DNA of 22,059 nucleotides from an uncultured Prevotella sp. (lineage in GTDB: Bacteria > Bacteroidota > Bacteroidia > Bacteroidales > Bacteroidaceae). Shown here piece by piece: positions 7,589 to 15,268 of the stretch. The position numbers were made by a program, and so were the translations under genes. The notes beneath the pieces are model-generated. The model was not told the origin of the DNA. It saw only the letters and a list, made by a program, of their open reading frames with translations, and did not search any database. Position 1 is the stretch's first letter, and every line of letters begins with the position of its first letter. The DNA lies in contig URDM01000051.1 of NCBI GenBank assembly GCA_900546575.1, positions 1-22,059 on the forward strand, given 5' to 3'.

Positions 7589-8644
7589 ATGAAAAGTATA
7601 AAGAAGGCATTTGTAAAGTTGTCCTTTACGCTACGTAAAGTTATGCTTTGCGTGGTGTATACTATGATATTGTCGTGTCTGTCGTTGAGCGATGCTAAGG
7701 CTTCGGTGGCAACAGTCGTGCCGGTAGCAGCAGACAGCACCTATACGGTGGCAAGCTTCCGTCAGTTGCCTACCGACGTGAGCGCCTTCATTGATGCCGT
7801 ACGCGACCTTAACGGCGAGGCGTGCGCACTGCTCAAGGTAGTGGCACCAGCCGACTTCGCCTTCTCTTCGCCCCTGGGCATTGTCGAACGTCGCGACAAG
7901 GTGGGCGAGATATGGCTTTTCCTACCTAAGGGCACTAAGAGCATAACGCTGAAGCATCCTCAATGGGGAGTGCTGCGCGACTATAAGTTCGGCATGAAGC
8001 TTGAGAGCCGCATGACCTACGAGATGCGCCTCCGCCTGCCACAGACCGCTGTTGTGGAGAAGCACGACACTATAGTATACACTCAGACCATCGTCGATAC
8101 CGTGACCGTGGCACCGCCCCGACGCATAGTTCAGCTGCACGCCTTCACGTTGCTCACAGCCTCACTCCATACCGACGGACCCTCGTGGGGCGTAATGGCA
8201 GCCCTGATGCGCCGCCATGGTGCTTATGTGCATGTGAGCAGCAATCTGCATTCGTCGCCCACGACGATAGGTTCGTGCAATCGCGACGGCTATCGACCCT
8301 CTACCGGCAACACTCCTTATTATACCGGACGCAAGCAGACTTCTGCCTATGCCCTCACCGTGGGTGGCATACACCGTCTGAGCAGCCTGTTCAACATATT
8401 CGAAGGCGTGGGCTACGGCAGTCATACCACCGCATGGCAGCTTGCCGACAGCGAGGGCGGCGGTTGGCTACGCAACGAAGAGTTCAGCCATAAAGGCTTT
8501 GCGGCAGAGATTGGCGTTGTAGCTTTGGTAGGACGATTTAGCTTCAGTGCGTCGGCACTGACCATTGCAGGCAAGCAATGGCAGGGATGTATAGGCGTAG
8601 GAATATGCCTTGGAAAGACGGGAATGATAACAAAGCGCAAGTAG
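7589..8644 (+). CDS. Secreted protein with PEGA-like domain and probable outer-membrane C-terminus
   Basis: This 351-residue protein has a long N-terminal signal region with a hydrophobic core near residues 18-34, likely cleaved after the alanines of DAKAS. Residues about 50-155 match a module frequent in Bacteroidales exported proteins: DVSAFIDAVRDLNGEACALLKVV, then GEIWLFLPKGTKSITLKH, then WGVLRDYKF and YEMRLRLP. It is a small PEGA-like beta domain usually found ahead of other surface or periplasmic modules. A spacer holding TIVYTQTIVDTV leads to residues about 185-351, which are rich in alternating strands with aromatic and glycine residues (ALTVGGIHRL, EGVGYGSHTTAW, GCIGVGICLGK), as in a small beta-barrel or beta-sheet outer-membrane domain. 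An outer-membrane anchor or assembly role for the fimbrial proteins is inference. Confidence 0.55.
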   Translation: MKSIKKAFVKLSFTLRKVMLCVVYTMILSCLSLSDAKASVATVVPVAADSTYTVASFRQLPTDVSAFIDAVRDLNGEACALLKVVAPADFAFSSPLGIVERRDKVGEIWLFLPKGTKSITLKHPQWGVLRDYKFGMKLESRMTYEMRLRLPQTAVVEKHDTIVYTQTIVDTVTVAPPRRIVQLHAFTLLTASLHTDGPSWGVMAALMRRHGAYVHVSSNLHSSPTTIGSCNRDGYRPSTGNTPYYTGRKQTSAYALTVGGIHRLSSLFNIFEGVGYGSHTTAWQLADSEGGGWLRNEEFSHKGFAAEIGVVALVGRFSFSASALTIAGKQWQGCIGVGICLGKTGMITKRK

Positions 8645-8660
8645 AAAAAACGTACCGATT

Positions 8661-10292
8661 ATGAATAATCGTATTCTCTATATATTATTGTTGATGGCTG
8701 TCGTGACGGTCTGCTCTTGCAGCAGCGACAGTCCGTACAACTTTGAGCCTCGCCTCCAGACGCTTCCGGCTACGGACATTAGCCGTACGGAAGCCACGCT
8801 GTCGGGCAAGTGTGTCAAGGACAAGGGAGTGGACATGCCAAGTCTTTGGTTCAGTTATGGCAATGACGAGAGCATGTCTGAGAGACAGGAAGTATTGGCT
8901 GATGCCGACGGCAATGTCAGTATGCACCTATCCTCGCTCAATGCCGGCACCACCTATTATTATATGCTTCATGGCACCAATGGCTCAGCCTCGCTCTCAG
9001 GCGAGATGGTCAGCTTCGCCACTCAGCCCAACGAACGCCCCACGGTGAGCAAGGCAGAAGTGCTGAGTAGCGCTCCGGTCAGTCTTATCGTAGGCTACAG
9101 CATCACGGACAATGGCGGAGACCCCATTACATCCTGCGGTTGCCATGTGTCGGGCGAAGGCATCGATGGTGGCGAGAAGACTATCATGCAGAGCGATGAG
9201 GCTGACGACAAGGGAATGTACAGTCTGCTTATTGACGGTCTGCAGCCCAACATAACGTATACCATCAAGCCCTTTGCCGCCAACAGCATAGGCGAGTCGG
9301 AAGGCGAAGCCATCCAGTTCACCACCTCATCAGCCGTCGTGCTTGGTAAGGCAGGCATCCTTTCCACCCTCCTCGGCGACCAGATATTCAATATTACAAG
9401 TCTTTCTCTGGTAGGACCGCTCAATGGCGACGATCTGCGCACGCTGCGCATCATGGCAGGACGCGACGAGGAGAACCATCCTACAGCCGGATGCCTTGCC
9501 GACCTCGACATCTCGGGAGCAAGCATCGTTGCGGGTGGTGGCGAGTATGGCGAATCACGATTTACAGAGGACGGAGTTATAGGCGTAGGTCTGTTTCGCG
9601 CTTGCACAGGTCTGAAGACCATCAAGCTTCCGATGGGAGCCGTCAAGATAGAGAAGGAAGCCTTCGAGGGCTGCACCTCTCTGCGCAGCATCACCATTCC
9701 TGCATCGGTAAGCGCCGTAAGCCCATCGGCAGGTTGCACATCGCTGGAGAACATCGACGTGTCGGCAGCCAACACCCACTTCCAGAGCAAGGACGGCGTA
9801 CTCCTGAGCAATGACAGCAAGCGCATACTCTGGTTCCCGATGGGCAAGAAGGGCGAATGCACATTGCCCTCCACCATAGAGAGCGTTGGCGACTATGCCT
9901 TCCGCGAAAGCAGCGTGGAGAAATTCGTATTCGCCGACGGACTGACCAAGTTGGGTATGTGCGCCTTCTATAACAGCAAGGTGAAGGAAGTGGTGCTGCC
10001 CTCAACCCTTAAGCAGCTGCCTTCCGGACTGTTTCAGAAATGTAGCCACCTTACCACGGTGCGCCTTGGCAAGAAAGTGGACATTATAAACGAATACGTC
10101 TTCGACGGTTGTCCGCTCACTGACCTTTACGTCGGTGCTGCGTTGCCACCAGTTTGCTATGACAACACATTTGCCAATGTTGCTACCGACTTTCTGAAGA
10201 CGTGCCGTGTGCATGTGCCGAAAGGCAGAGAGGAGTATTATCGGGCAAAATCATACTGGGACCAGTTTGGGAATATAATTGATGACATATAA
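8661..10292 (+). CDS. BspA family LRR lipoprotein with fibronectin type III-like domains
   Basis: This 543-residue protein has a signal peptide ending in VCSC (Cys20), followed by SSDS, so it is a lipoprotein. Two FN3-like domains follow (about residues 30-120, with LNAGTTYYYMLHGTN, and about 125-225, with LQPNITYTIKPFAANSIGES). Residues about 230-300 form the adapter also seen in the two chimeras (GKAGILSTLL ... LSLVGPLNGDDLRTLRIM ... LADLDISGA). Residues about 305-510 are BspA-type LRRs, less regular than in the chimeras (FEGCTSLRSITIPASV, VGDYAFRESSVEKFVF, VVLPSTLKQLPSGLFQKC). It ends with VHVPKGREEYYRAKSYWDQF, the usual cap. Likely a cell-surface binding protein. It starts 16 bases after the previous gene and ends 11 bases before the next. 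Confidence 0.83.
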   Translation: MNNRILYILLLMAVVTVCSCSSDSPYNFEPRLQTLPATDISRTEATLSGKCVKDKGVDMPSLWFSYGNDESMSERQEVLADADGNVSMHLSSLNAGTTYYYMLHGTNGSASLSGEMVSFATQPNERPTVSKAEVLSSAPVSLIVGYSITDNGGDPITSCGCHVSGEGIDGGEKTIMQSDEADDKGMYSLLIDGLQPNITYTIKPFAANSIGESEGEAIQFTTSSAVVLGKAGILSTLLGDQIFNITSLSLVGPLNGDDLRTLRIMAGRDEENHPTAGCLADLDISGASIVAGGGEYGESRFTEDGVIGVGLFRACTGLKTIKLPMGAVKIEKEAFEGCTSLRSITIPASVSAVSPSAGCTSLENIDVSAANTHFQSKDGVLLSNDSKRILWFPMGKKGECTLPSTIESVGDYAFRESSVEKFVFADGLTKLGMCAFYNSKVKEVVLPSTLKQLPSGLFQKCSHLTTVRLGKKVDIINEYVFDGCPLTDLYVGAALPPVCYDNTFANVATDFLKTCRVHVPKGREEYYRAKSYWDQFGNIIDDI

Positions 10293-10303
10293 ATGAAGTG
10301 ACT

Positions 10304-10870
10304 ATGAACACACCAGAAATAGAAGAGCTGAAACGACTTGTTGAGGAGCATTACGGCAAGCACCTTACTACGACCACCGACTTTGAGGAGTTCTCGGTGA
10401 TACTGCGCCTTCGACATGAGATATTCGTGTCGCCTTCGACATTGAAGCGACTGTACGGCTATGTCAGCGACAGCCATAAGCCGCGCATGCAGACCCTCGA
10501 CTCTCTATCGGCATATATAGGACATAAGGACTATGCCTCGTTTCTGCTTTGGCTGAAGAACAGCACCCGCTACAATTCGTCGTTCTTTGATGCTTGCCAA
10601 CTTGTGAGCAGCGACTTGGAGCGAGGCGATAATGTGGAGATAGGGTGGGCACCCAATCGTCTGCTTCGTCTTGAATACTTAGGTGATAGTGCATATCGTG
10701 TAGTGGAAGCGCATAACAGCAAGTTGCAGTCGGATGATATGTTTGTAACAGGATGCTTCATTAAGGAACAGCCGCTGTACCTGCCGTATATAGAGCGTAA
10801 TGGCGAACGTACACCGCCCTTTGTGGCAGGACGCAATGGCGGGCTTTCGATAGTGAGAAAGATAATTTAG
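10304..10870 (+). CDS. Putative DNA-binding/adaptor protein, Bacteroidales-specific
   Basis: The frame opens at GTG 10298; the ATG at 10304 (188 residues) fits better. Residues 1-85 carry a pattern common in small Bacteroidales proteins: IEELKRLVEEHYGKHLTT, then DFEEFSVILRLRHE, then VSPSTLKRLYGYV, KPRMQTLDSLSAYIG and DYASFLLWL. It looks like an HTH-type helical domain (the S-x-STLKRLYG helix as recognition-like helix), although DNA binding is not demonstrated. Residues 100-185 form a beta-rich second domain (GDNVEIGWAPNRLLRLEYLGD, FIKEQPLYLPYIERNG). There is no signal peptide or membrane segment, so it is cytoplasmic. Direct linkage to the kinase gene, seven bases downstream, suggests that it is a substrate, partner or regulator of the kinase. 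That pairing is inference. Confidence 0.6.
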   Translation: MNTPEIEELKRLVEEHYGKHLTTTTDFEEFSVILRLRHEIFVSPSTLKRLYGYVSDSHKPRMQTLDSLSAYIGHKDYASFLLWLKNSTRYNSSFFDACQLVSSDLERGDNVEIGWAPNRLLRLEYLGDSAYRVVEAHNSKLQSDDMFVTGCFIKEQPLYLPYIERNGERTPPFVAGRNGGLSIVRKII

Positions 10871-10877
10871 ACAGATT

Positions 10878-11828
10878 ATGAATGACAGTGAAAACCGCCC
10901 TACTTCGGGATATGTGGTGGACATAGATAGCGAATCGGATTTTAACGTAGCACGAGCCGACAACGGATTCTCCAACATCAACGCTTGCTATGTGTCAAAG
11001 TCGGGCCATGCACGTCTGTTCACAGCCGTGAGATACGGCAAGCGCTACGTTCTGAAGTGTCTCAAGACCGACTTCAGATACACGCCCGTGTATCGTCAGG
11101 CGCTGATGAAGGAGTTTGAGATAGGATTGCAACTCGACCATCCCAACATCTGCCGCACCATAAGCATGGAGCAGGTGGGCGACCTTGGCGAGTGCATCGT
11201 AATGGAATATGTCGACGGCGAGACGCTTGAGTCGGCTGTAACAAGTGGCAAACTCACCGAAGACATGGTTGTAAAGATAGCCTGTCAGCTGCTCGATGCT
11301 ATGGAGTATATGCACGCCAAGCAGATAGTACACCGCGACATCAAGCCGTCGAACATTATGCTCACCCACCGCGGAGGCGACGTGAAGCTGATAGACTTCG
11401 GACTTTCGGACAGCGAGACATTCTGTGTGCTCAAGATTCCGGCAGGCACACGGGGCTACATGGCACCCGAACAGTTGCAGCCCGATGCCAAGAGCGACCC
11501 TTGTGCCGACATCTTTTCGTTTGGAAAGGTGCTGGAGTATATGGCTGGGGCAGTACATAGCAAGCGCCTTGCAAGAATAGGGCAGAAGTGTTCGGATGCC
11601 GACCACACGCACCGTCCGTCGGATACGGATGCCGTAAGGAGCATGCTCCACAGCACGGGCAGCAGGCGTGTGGCGCTCAACGTTGTCCTTATGGCAGTTG
11701 CCATAGCGCTCATGGTGGCTATAACAATGATGATGTACGGTAGGAATGATGCCCACGAGGATGTTGTTCCGCAGGATTCTACTATGGAAGGTGGCGTAAA
11801 CAAAGTTGTGGACAGCAATTATTGGTAG
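10878..11828 (+). CDS. Eukaryotic-like (Hanks-type) Ser/Thr protein kinase with C-terminal TM helix
   Basis: This 316-residue protein has most canonical kinase motifs: Lys60 in YVLK, helix C Glu79 in KEFEIGLQLDHPNI, the catalytic loop H152-R-D-I-K-P-S-N159, D173-F-G in LIDFGLS, and A196-P-E in GTRGYMAPEQL, with Asp211 in ADIFSFG. It is thus an RD kinase expected to be active. The glycine-rich loop is atypical: the segment before Lys60 reads KSGHARLF and lacks GxGxxG. The C-lobe is short, ending near residue 258. One hydrophobic helix (about 265-287) is followed by a 29-residue tail, so the kinase domain should face the cytoplasm with a short periplasmic tail and no PASTA or other sensor domain. 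It is last in the adhesin operon, seven bases after the regulator-like gene. The array of 22-bp repeats follows. Confidence 0.88.
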   Translation: MNDSENRPTSGYVVDIDSESDFNVARADNGFSNINACYVSKSGHARLFTAVRYGKRYVLKCLKTDFRYTPVYRQALMKEFEIGLQLDHPNICRTISMEQVGDLGECIVMEYVDGETLESAVTSGKLTEDMVVKIACQLLDAMEYMHAKQIVHRDIKPSNIMLTHRGGDVKLIDFGLSDSETFCVLKIPAGTRGYMAPEQLQPDAKSDPCADIFSFGKVLEYMAGAVHSKRLARIGQKCSDADHTHRPSDTDAVRSMLHSTGSRRVALNVVLMAVAIALMVAITMMMYGRNDAHEDVVPQDSTMEGGVNKVVDSNYW

Positions 11829-11874
11829 GCTGAGGAAACGCTTGATATTCAATACTCTGACATCTGATATTCAA

Positions 11875-12000
11875 CACTTGACTCCTTTTGCTTTCCAAAA
11901 GGACTCGTTTTGCTCTTCAAAAGGATTCGTTTTGCTCTCCAAAAGGGTTCGTTTTGCCCTCCAAAAGGACTCGTTTTGCACCTCAAAAGGACTCCTTTTC
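11875..12000 (+). repeat. 22-bp tandem repeat array 1 (15-bp quasi-palindrome plus 7-bp spacer)
   Basis: Units start at 11875 (degenerate), 11897, 11919, 11941, 11963 and 11985 (last one partial), each exactly 22 bp. The core AAAAGGACTCGTTTT is a near-palindrome around its middle base. The following seven bases begin with GC and vary (GCTCTTC, GCTCTCC, GCCCTCC, GCACCTC). The 22-bp phase extends weakly upstream as TGATATTCAA at 11843 and 11865. The array lies 3' of the kinase gene and ahead of the terminator hairpin. A 99-codon reading frame over it is considered spurious. Between 12001 and 12075 nothing else is recognisable. Confidence 0.9.
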
Positions 12001-12075
12001 ATTTTTAGTGGTTTTGGTTATAAAAATAAGGCCCTTGATATTGAAAAATGTATAGGATGTAATATAAGTCAAAAA

Positions 12076-12138
12076 CAAAACGCCATGCAAGGGAAAAAGC
12101 ATTGATTGTTAATGCTATTTCCCTTGCAGGGCGTTTTG
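12076..12138. terminator. Long hairpin, probable bidirectional terminator between convergent operons
   Basis: Bases 12076-12103 pair with 12111-12138: 28-base arms with two mismatches (A85/G129 and A97/A117) around a seven-base loop. On the - strand the stem ends in TTTTGTTTTTG, a good U-tract for terminating the fucose-sulfatase operon. On the + strand the T-run (GGCGTTTTG) is shorter but usable for the kinase operon. Confidence 0.8.
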
Positions 12139-12155
12139 CTATTATCTATTTGTAC

Positions 12156-12179
12156 AGCTTGCATGAATATTTGCAAGCT
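12156..12179. other. Small inverted repeat after the sulfatase stop
   Basis: AGCTTGCA (12156-12163) and TGCAAGCT (12172-12179) are perfect 8-base arms around an eight-base loop, 17 bases downstream of the sulfatase stop on the - strand. It has no T-run, so it may protect the mRNA 3' end or pause transcription ahead of the main terminator. Confidence 0.4.
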
Positions 12180-12196
12180 AACAACAGGATGTTATC

Positions 12197-13882
12197 TTAG
12201 TACTCGTCAACCTTCTGCGCCTTGCGATAGGCGTCGAGTTCCTTCTGCAGCTGCTTGGTTATCTTCTCATAACCAGGCTTGCCGTAGAGGTTGTTCTGCT
12301 CGTTGGGGTCGTTCTGAAGGTCGTACAGCTCGTTGTAGTTGACAGCGTTGTCCTTCGGTTCGAAGTAGCCGATGCTGATGAGCGACTTGAGTGTAGCGTT
12401 CTCCGCTGTACCCTCAATGCCCTGGTACTTGTTTTCAGGCACAGCGTCGAGTCCGCCCTTGCCGTAGAAGTGGATGAGCTTGTAGCGGTCGGTACGTACT
12501 CCGTCGTGCTTGCGCACCATGTGGTAGGTAGGATAGTCGTAGTAGTGGTAGTAGATACTGGTTCGCCATTGCTTCTGAGCGTCGCCGTTTTCGATGACAG
12601 GAAGGAGCGAACGTCCCACCATTTCCTGCGGTTTCTTCACACCGGCGAGTTCGAGGAACGTCGGAGCATAGTCGATGTTCTGCACCAGTTTGTGGCAAAC
12701 GCTGCCCGGTTTGGTGTGTCCCGGATAGCTGATGATGAGCGGAGTGCGCAGCGACTCCTCGTACATGAACCGCTTGTCAAACCATCCGTGCTCGCCCATG
12801 TAGAAACCTTGGTCGGAGGTGTATACGATGATGGTGTTGTCGGTGAGTCCGTTCTGGTCGAGATAGTCGAGTACACGACCCACGCTTTCGTCAACACTTG
12901 CTATTACCGACATGTAGTCGCGGATGTAAGCCTGATACTTCCAGTTGTCAAGCTCCTTGCCCTTGAGGTTGGCTTCGAGCAGTTTGCGGTTGCGCGGGAA
13001 GTAGTAGCGTCCCCAAGCCGAACGCTGTGCCGGAGTCATACGGTTGATTTCGCCCATAAGAGCGTTGTACGAATCCTTGCTGTCCTCGTTGTTGAGGTCG
13101 AGCATCTCGGGCACCTTGAAGTCCTGCTCCCAGCGCATGTGCTTCGTAACGCTCATCTTCTGGGTGCGCACGGCAGAGCCGCGTGTGGCATAGTCGTCGT
13201 AGAATGTCTCGGGCATAGGGAACTCCACGTTGTCGTATTTGCCAAGATACTTGATGTTTGCCTGCCAGTTGCGGTGCGGAGCCTTATGATGCAGCATCAG
13301 GCAGAAGGGTTTCGACTTGTCGCGATGGTCCATAAAGTCGATGGCATGGTCGGTTGAGAGGTCGGTGCTATAGCCTTCTTCTACGATGTATTTGCCCTCG
13401 GGCGTGTCGGTACCGCGATACTGCGGGTTCCAGTACTGACCCTGGTCGTTGTAGATGTGGTAATAGTCGAATCCCTTAGGGTCGCATCCCATGTGCCACT
13501 TGCCAATGATGGCTGTCTGATAGCCTGCATCCTGCAGCAGTTCGGTGAAGAAAGTGCGCGACGTGTCGATTCCCTCGCCCAGCTGTCGCTGTCCGTTCTG
13601 ATGACTGTAAAGTCCGGTCATCAGACATGCACGCGACGGAGTGGAGAGCGAATTCTCGACAAACGCCTTGTCAAAACGCATACCGCGCTCGGCTATACGG
13701 TCGATGTTGGGCGTGGGTGCGAGCTTGCCAATGGCGTGTCCATATGCCGAAATGCACTGGAAAGCATGGTCGTCGCACATGATGTACACAATGTTGGGGC
13801 GTTGTGCTGCTGCCTTCTTCTGTGCCTGCATTGTGGCTGCGAGGCACGAAAGGGCTGCTACTGAAATGATGGTTTTGTTCAT
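12197..13882 (-). CDS. Secreted sulfatase (S1 family, Ser-type)
   Basis: This 561-residue protein has a cleavable signal peptide (about residues 1-20, TMQA then Q), so it is periplasmic or surface-exposed. The active-site signature is S80-T-P-S-R84, followed by ACLMTG. Ser80 must be converted to formylglycine, which in this group needs an anaerobic radical-SAM maturase (anSME) not present in this window. Metal-binding and catalytic residues are recognisable: Asp37 and Asp38 (MCDDH), Lys128 and His130 (GKWHMG), His203 (HHKAPH), Asp357 (TSDQG), with His365 and Lys370 (GEHGWFDK). The sequence resembles Bacteroidales enzymes annotated as N-acetylglucosamine-6-sulfatase or mucin-desulfating sulfatase, but the exact substrate and subfamily cannot be fixed by eye. 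It is last in the fucose operon, 54 bases after fucP, suggesting desulfation of fucosylated host glycans to allow access to fucose. Confidence 0.9.
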   Translation of the reverse strand: MNKTIISVAALSCLAATMQAQKKAAAQRPNIVYIMCDDHAFQCISAYGHAIGKLAPTPNIDRIAERGMRFDKAFVENSLSTPSRACLMTGLYSHQNGQRQLGEGIDTSRTFFTELLQDAGYQTAIIGKWHMGCDPKGFDYYHIYNDQGQYWNPQYRGTDTPEGKYIVEEGYSTDLSTDHAIDFMDHRDKSKPFCLMLHHKAPHRNWQANIKYLGKYDNVEFPMPETFYDDYATRGSAVRTQKMSVTKHMRWEQDFKVPEMLDLNNEDSKDSYNALMGEINRMTPAQRSAWGRYYFPRNRKLLEANLKGKELDNWKYQAYIRDYMSVIASVDESVGRVLDYLDQNGLTDNTIIVYTSDQGFYMGEHGWFDKRFMYEESLRTPLIISYPGHTKPGSVCHKLVQNIDYAPTFLELAGVKKPQEMVGRSLLPVIENGDAQKQWRTSIYYHYYDYPTYHMVRKHDGVRTDRYKLIHFYGKGGLDAVPENKYQGIEGTAENATLKSLISIGYFEPKDNAVNYNELYDLQNDPNEQNNLYGKPGYEKITKQLQKELDAYRKAQKVDEY

Positions 13883-13936
13883 CAGAATGGTTTAAAATTA
13901 AATATATATATTATGTATTTTCAACTCCATTAAGTC

Positions 13937-15253
13937 CTAACCTTTCAGTTTTCCCTTGCTGCGCAAATACGTGCGCTGTCCGTAGATAGCAATCACGATG
14001 AAGCAGATGAACGGAAGGATGAACGAAACGTTGACGGCTGGCATGCCGAAGAGTTCGCCCTTGTCGATAATCGAGGCCTGGAGCGGGGGCAGAACGCTAC
14101 CTCCGAGAATCGCCATGATGAGTCCGGCAGCACCAAACTTGGCGTCGTCGCCCAGTCCGGTGAGCGCTATACCATAGATGGTGGGGAACATGAGCGACAT
14201 GCAGGCGCTCACGCCGACGAGGCAGTAGAGTCCGTATATGTTCTGCAGGGTGATGACTCCCGCTACAAGTACGCCGCCGGCGATGGCAAGAAGCATGAGC
14301 AGCTGTCCGGTGTTGACGTAGCGCAGCAGGAAGGTACAGATGAAACGCGAGCAGCAGAATATCACCATTGCGATGATGTTGTACTGCTGCGACAGCACCT
14401 CGGCAGCCTGCTCGCCCATTCCCTCAGCCATGAGTACGCGCGTGCCGTACTGTATGATGAAGGTCCAGCACATTATCTGAACGCCTACATAGAAGAACTG
14501 TGCTATGACGCCTTCGCGATAATGCGGCATGGTGAAGATGCGGCGCAGGGTGGGAAGAAAGTTTATCTCGTGGTTCTTGTCGCCGTTCTTGGGCATAGGC
14601 CAGAACATAATGACGAGGAACATGGCGAGGATAACGAGTCCGATGGCGAGGTATGGAGCGATAAGCACCGAAAGGTCGTACTCCTTGACGGCTTCGAATT
14701 CGTCGGCAGAGAGTGTGGCTCGTGAGGCGGTGTCGAGCGGATTGAGCTTTGCCTGGATGAAGTTCATCGCTACATACATGCCCAGGAGCGAACCCATTGG
14801 ATTGAACGACTGCGCCAGATTGAGTCGGCGTGTGGCTGTTTCTTCGGTTCCCATCGACAGAATGTAGGGATTGCTCGATGTCTCAAGAAACGAGAGTCCG
14901 CATGTGAGGATAAAGTAGGCGGCGAGGAACGGATAGTACTCGCCCGTCATCTTGGCGGGATAGAACAGGAAAGCGCCCAAAGCGTAGAGTCCCAGACCTA
15001 CGAGCACGCCTGCCTTGTAGCTGAACCGGCGTATGAACATGGCTGCCGGGAACGCCATAGCGAAGTATCCGCCATAGAAAGCCACCTGCACCATAGCGCC
15101 GTCGGTGGCCGACATGCGGAATATCTTGGAGAAGGCTTTCACCATCGGATTGGTAATATCGTTGGCAAAGCCCCAAAGTGCGAAGCACGATGTTATGAGT
15201 ATGAATGGCACGACGTAGCTCACGCCGTCCTTTGCTAGGATAGATTGTTTCAT
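13937..15253 (-). CDS. fucP: L-fucose:H+ symporter, MFS
   Basis: This 438-residue inner-membrane protein has about twelve hydrophobic segments and no cleaved signal. Hallmarks of the FucP family are FALWGFANDITNPMVKAF, with Asp32 in helix 1, and LSFLETSSNPYIL, with Glu124 in helix 4. These correspond to the proton- and sugar-coupling Asp46 and Glu135 of E. coli FucP. It takes up L-fucose with a proton. The gene begins 15 bases after the kinase stop. Related glucose/galactose transporters share the fold, but the operon makes fucose by far the likeliest substrate. Confidence 0.9.
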   Translation of the reverse strand: MKQSILAKDGVSYVVPFILITSCFALWGFANDITNPMVKAFSKIFRMSATDGAMVQVAFYGGYFAMAFPAAMFIRRFSYKAGVLVGLGLYALGAFLFYPAKMTGEYYPFLAAYFILTCGLSFLETSSNPYILSMGTEETATRRLNLAQSFNPMGSLLGMYVAMNFIQAKLNPLDTASRATLSADEFEAVKEYDLSVLIAPYLAIGLVILAMFLVIMFWPMPKNGDKNHEINFLPTLRRIFTMPHYREGVIAQFFYVGVQIMCWTFIIQYGTRVLMAEGMGEQAAEVLSQQYNIIAMVIFCCSRFICTFLLRYVNTGQLLMLLAIAGGVLVAGVITLQNIYGLYCLVGVSACMSLMFPTIYGIALTGLGDDAKFGAAGLIMAILGGSVLPPLQASIIDKGELFGMPAVNVSFILPFICFIVIAIYGQRTYLRSKGKLKG

Positions 15254-15268
15254 TAGATGTTGGTTGTT

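Noticed and set aside
11806..12105. 99-codon + strand reading frame over repeat array 1
   Set aside because: It translates the 22-bp repeats into low-complexity peptide (FALQKDSFC-like units). Frame changes between units show no coding constraint, because 22 is not a multiple of three.
12470..13357. 295-codon + strand reading frame opposite the sulfatase
   Set aside because: Shadow of the sulfatase gene, without domain features. The - strand carries the full active-site set.
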